A program made the translations under genes and the position numbers. The notes below the pieces were generated by a model. The model had not been told where the DNA came from. It ran no database searches and saw only the letters and a program-made list of their open reading frames with translations. This document shows positions 61,799 to 64,000 of a DNA stretch of 64,000 nucleotides, in pieces (position 1 is the stretch's first letter; each line of letters starts with the position of its first letter). The stretch lies in the NCBI RefSeq assembly GCF_052113205.1, contig NZ_JBFRCU010000034.1, forward strand, positions 2 through 64,001. Reading direction: 5' to 3'. The DNA is from Inquilinus sp052113205 (lineage in GTDB: Bacteria; Pseudomonadota; Alphaproteobacteria; DSM-16000; Inquilinaceae).

Positions 61799-63424
61799 AT
61801 GTCCGGCTATTGGAGTCTCAATACCGAGATCGACCGTCCGACCGGCACCTTCAACATCCTGATCGATTATCACGTCGACCCGTATATCGATCCGGAGACG
61901 TCCGAATATTTCGGCAACACCACCTGGGGGATAACCTATAACTTAGCCAGCAGCCCCTCCGCCATCCCGGTGGGGAACGGAACCGGGACGGAGGACGGCT
62001 TGGCCATGGTCGGCCTCGGGCTGGACTTCGGACCGAACCCGAACGCCTATGTCCTCGGCTTCCAGGCGACCAACGATTTCAGCGCGGAGGGGATCGCTGC
62101 CACCTGGAATGTGTTCACCGCCGCCTACGCCACCACGCCACAATCGGTCATCGGCTCCGCGATCGGCGACATCCTCATCGGCGGCGCCGGAGGCGACGTG
62201 CTGCGCGGCTTCGCGGGTGCCGACCTAGCCGATGCCGGCGCCGGCAACGACATCGTCGACGGCGGCGGCGGCAACGACCGGCTGAACGGTCTCGACGGCG
62301 ACGATATCCTGATCGGCGGCACCGGCGACGACATCCTCTGGGTCGATGCCGCCGGCGACATCGTGATCGAGCGCGCCGGCGAGGGCTATGACCGCGTGAT
62401 CGCGCTCACCAGCTTCACGTTGGCGGACAATGTCGAGGAGCTGACCCTCGACGGTGCCGCCAACCTTAGCGGAACCGGCAACGCGGGCAACAACCTGATC
62501 TTCGGCAACAACGCTGGCAACACGCTCACCGGCCTCGATGGCGCCGACATCCTGAACGGGTATGGCGGTGACGACGTGCTGCGCGGCGGACAAGGCGCCG
62601 ACGAACTCGCCGGCAGGGATAACGGGACCGCCCTGGGCGATACCGCGACCTACACCGAGAGCAGCATCGGCATCGTCGCCAACCTCGCCACCGGCCACGG
62701 TTCCGGCGGCGCGGCCCAGGGCGACACCTATATCGAGGTCGAGAATATCGACGGCAGCCAGGGCAACGACACCCTGATCGGGGATGCAGGCGGCAACAAT
62801 CTGCGCGGCGTCGGCGGCGACGACGTGCTCCGCGGCGGCGCCGGGGCCGACACGCTCGACGGCGGTGCCGGCATCGACACCGCCAGCTACTACACCGGCT
62901 CGGTCGGCGTCTCGGTCAGCCTGGCCACGGGCAGCGGCAGCAATGGCGAGGCCCAGGACGATTCGCTGACCGCAATCGAGAACCTTTCCGGCAGCCAGGG
63001 CAATGACAACCTGGTCGGGAACAGCGGCGCCAATGCGCTGCAGGGCTGGAACGGCAATGATGTGCTCACTGGCGCCGACGGCAAGGACATGCTGACGGGA
63101 GGGGTCGGCGCCGACCGCTTCGCCTACACCACGGCGGCGCAGAGCACGGTCGGGGCCAATGCCGACCGGATCACCGATTTCAGCCATGCCCAGGGCGACA
63201 AGATCGACCTGTCGGCGATCGACGCCAGCGCCGCCCTGGCCGGCAACCAGGCCTTCAGCTTCATCGGCACCGCCCTCTACACCGGCGTCGCGGGGCAGCT
63301 GCGCTACGCCGTCGCCGGCGGCGTCACCACCATCGCCGGCGACATCAACGGCGACGGCACTTCGGATTTCCACATCCAGCTCACCGGGGCCATCGGCTTG
63401 GTGGCCGGCGACTTCACCCTCTGA
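61799..63424 (+). CDS. RTX calcium-binding protein, second paralogue
   Basis: A 541-residue RTX protein. The first 110 residues (SGYWSLNTEIDRPTGTFNIL onward) form a separate non-repeat domain I do not recognise; from SVIGSAIGDILIGGAGGDVL the GGXGXDXXX repeats begin, with a TLADNVEELTLDGAANLSGTG spacer, and the last 100 residues are nearly the same as the RTX protein at 35586 (DRITDFSHAQGDKIDLSAID and GDINGDGTSDFHIQL, ending DFTL). Type I secreted, binds Ca2+ outside. ATG 61799 has AAGGGGA upstream. Confidence 0.9.
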   Translation: MSGYWSLNTEIDRPTGTFNILIDYHVDPYIDPETSEYFGNTTWGITYNLASSPSAIPVGNGTGTEDGLAMVGLGLDFGPNPNAYVLGFQATNDFSAEGIAATWNVFTAAYATTPQSVIGSAIGDILIGGAGGDVLRGFAGADLADAGAGNDIVDGGGGNDRLNGLDGDDILIGGTGDDILWVDAAGDIVIERAGEGYDRVIALTSFTLADNVEELTLDGAANLSGTGNAGNNLIFGNNAGNTLTGLDGADILNGYGGDDVLRGGQGADELAGRDNGTALGDTATYTESSIGIVANLATGHGSGGAAQGDTYIEVENIDGSQGNDTLIGDAGGNNLRGVGGDDVLRGGAGADTLDGGAGIDTASYYTGSVGVSVSLATGSGSNGEAQDDSLTAIENLSGSQGNDNLVGNSGANALQGWNGNDVLTGADGKDMLTGGVGADRFAYTTAAQSTVGANADRITDFSHAQGDKIDLSAIDASAALAGNQAFSFIGTALYTGVAGQLRYAVAGGVTTIAGDINGDGTSDFHIQLTGAIGLVAGDFTL

Positions 63425-63443
63425 GCCGAACGCGGAGGACGGG

Positions 63444-64000
63444 TCACGCGGCGTGGCGCGGGACCGCCACGCCGAACAGCCCGGCCACCACCTCCTCGGC
63501 GATGGCGAAGCCGGTGCTCATGCCGGTGCCGCTGGTGACCTGGACCACCCGGGTCGCGTCGTCCGGCGCCTCGGCGAAGGTCTCGGCCGGGCCGGAGGGA
63601 TAGATCCCGACCCAGCGCTCGGCCACCACCGGGTGCGGCACGTCCAACAGCTCGGCCATGTGGCGCAGGATCAGCCCTTCCACCGCTTGCGATGCGAAGG
63701 GATCCGGCGAATCGTCGTAATGGTGCGAATCGCCGACCACCAGCGAGCCGTCGGCCGACTGCACCACGATCAGGTGGATGCCGTTGGCCAGCGTCTCCGG
63801 CACCTCGGCCGCCAGCCGGGCCTTCAGGAGCGCCGCCTCCGGCAGGTCGGCGAAGCCGTGGTAGCGGGCAAGGCTGAGATCGCCCATCACCGCCGCCGGC
63901 AGCCGCCAGCCCGGCGCGGCCAGGCGCAGCATCTGCAGCTTGCACAGGGTGGTGCGGCGGCGGGCCATGATCTCCGGGAACAGCGACCGCAGATCCGGTC
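63444..64000 (-). CDS. FAD-dependent oxidoreductase, TIGR03364-like, 5' part outside window
   Basis: The C-terminal 185 or so residues of a DAO-type FAD oxidoreductase; the frame stays open to the window edge (LRSLFPEIMARRRTTLCKLQ). Late motifs GDSHHYDDSPDPF and VVQVTSGTGMSTGFAIAEEV match the phosphonate-associated TIGR03364 group. The start lies beyond base 64000. It would oxidise an amine substrate; the phosphonate link is by family only. Confidence 0.75.
   Translation of the reverse strand, partial: PDLRSLFPEIMARRRTTLCKLQMLRLAAPGWRLPAAVMGDLSLARYHGFADLPEAALLKARLAAEVPETLANGIHLIVVQSADGSLVVGDSHHYDDSPDPFASQAVEGLILRHMAELLDVPHPVVAERWVGIYPSGPAETFAEAPDDATRVVQVTSGTGMSTGFAIAEEVVAGLFGVAVPRHAA

Overview
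The window is high-GC DNA (roughly 70 percent by eye) from an alphaproteobacterium, most likely of the Rhodospirillales/Azospirillaceae type. The reasons are a MucR/Ros regulator, a zf-CHCC mini-protein, the order dnaK-dnaJ-dapB, an RpoH-type promoter of alphaproteobacterial form before dnaK, and LigD/Ku end joining. I cannot fix the genus. Six isolated N bases (9602, 11953, 30502, 34944, 46627, 60590) show a draft assembly. Genes are dense, often coupled by ATGA or TGATG overlaps, and mostly chromosomal housekeeping with a few accessory patches. I see no phage structural genes, transposase, integrase, rRNA or CRISPR array.

Layout. 1-9.7 kb: LysR regulator divergent from a fused CydDC-like ABC exporter; a PIN/ribbon-helix-helix toxin-antitoxin pair; an ABC-2 ATPase without a permease; an operon of zf-CHCC, YjbR and two different RlaP/YcgL-type nucleotidyltransferases; rhomboid protease. 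9.7-15.5 kb: dnaK, dnaJ, dapB, amidase. 15.5-21.5 kb: ADP-ribosylglycohydrolase, Ada-like methyltransferase, DUF2244 protein, nth, sulfotransferase-like protein, VOC protein, N-formylglutamate amidohydrolase, tRNA-Val(GAC). 21.5-28.3 kb: a lower-GC accessory patch beside that tRNA, with a second PIN toxin-antitoxin pair and a three-gene operon of polysaccharide pyruvyltransferase fusions and methyltransferases behind an AT-rich leader. 28.3-35.4 kb: non-homologous end joining (ligD, two divergent ku genes), an MgtC-like protein, a hypothetical protein and MucR. 35.6-42.5 kb: RTX protein, then an overlapping operon of alpha/beta hydrolase, penicillin-acylase-type amidase and GH3-type acid-amido synthetase. 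42.4-49.9 kb: YedK, Yip1-like protein, RlmD/TrmA-type methyltransferase, adenosine kinase, DUF6058-like/ArsR pair, GFA protein, CysZ/EI24-like membrane protein, bactofilin. 50-56.3 kb: a candidate minus-strand small RNA, glk, class V aminotransferase, YjbQ, DUF3095, cupin, adenine deaminase. 56.5-64 kb: hybrid kinase, receiver and Hpt phosphorelay, OsmC, tRNA-Arg(CCG), two mixed-charge secreted proteins, a second RTX protein, and the C-terminal part of an FAD oxidoreductase cut by the window edge.

The most unusual signal is a family of four 144-145 bp elements (18625, 19807, 31032, 51303). Their ends and an inner hairpin change in a compensated way between copies. All non-Watson-Crick pairs in the terminal stem other than one mismatch per copy are G-U on the same element strand. 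Four of the eight ends supply the last base or bases of a neighbouring stop codon. This looks like an RNA-structured mobile repeat. Other leads are the minus-strand transcript with a UUCG-loop terminator next to glk, the GH3/acylase operon (amide-bond making and breaking enzymes together), and the pair of RlaP-like nucleotidyltransferases.
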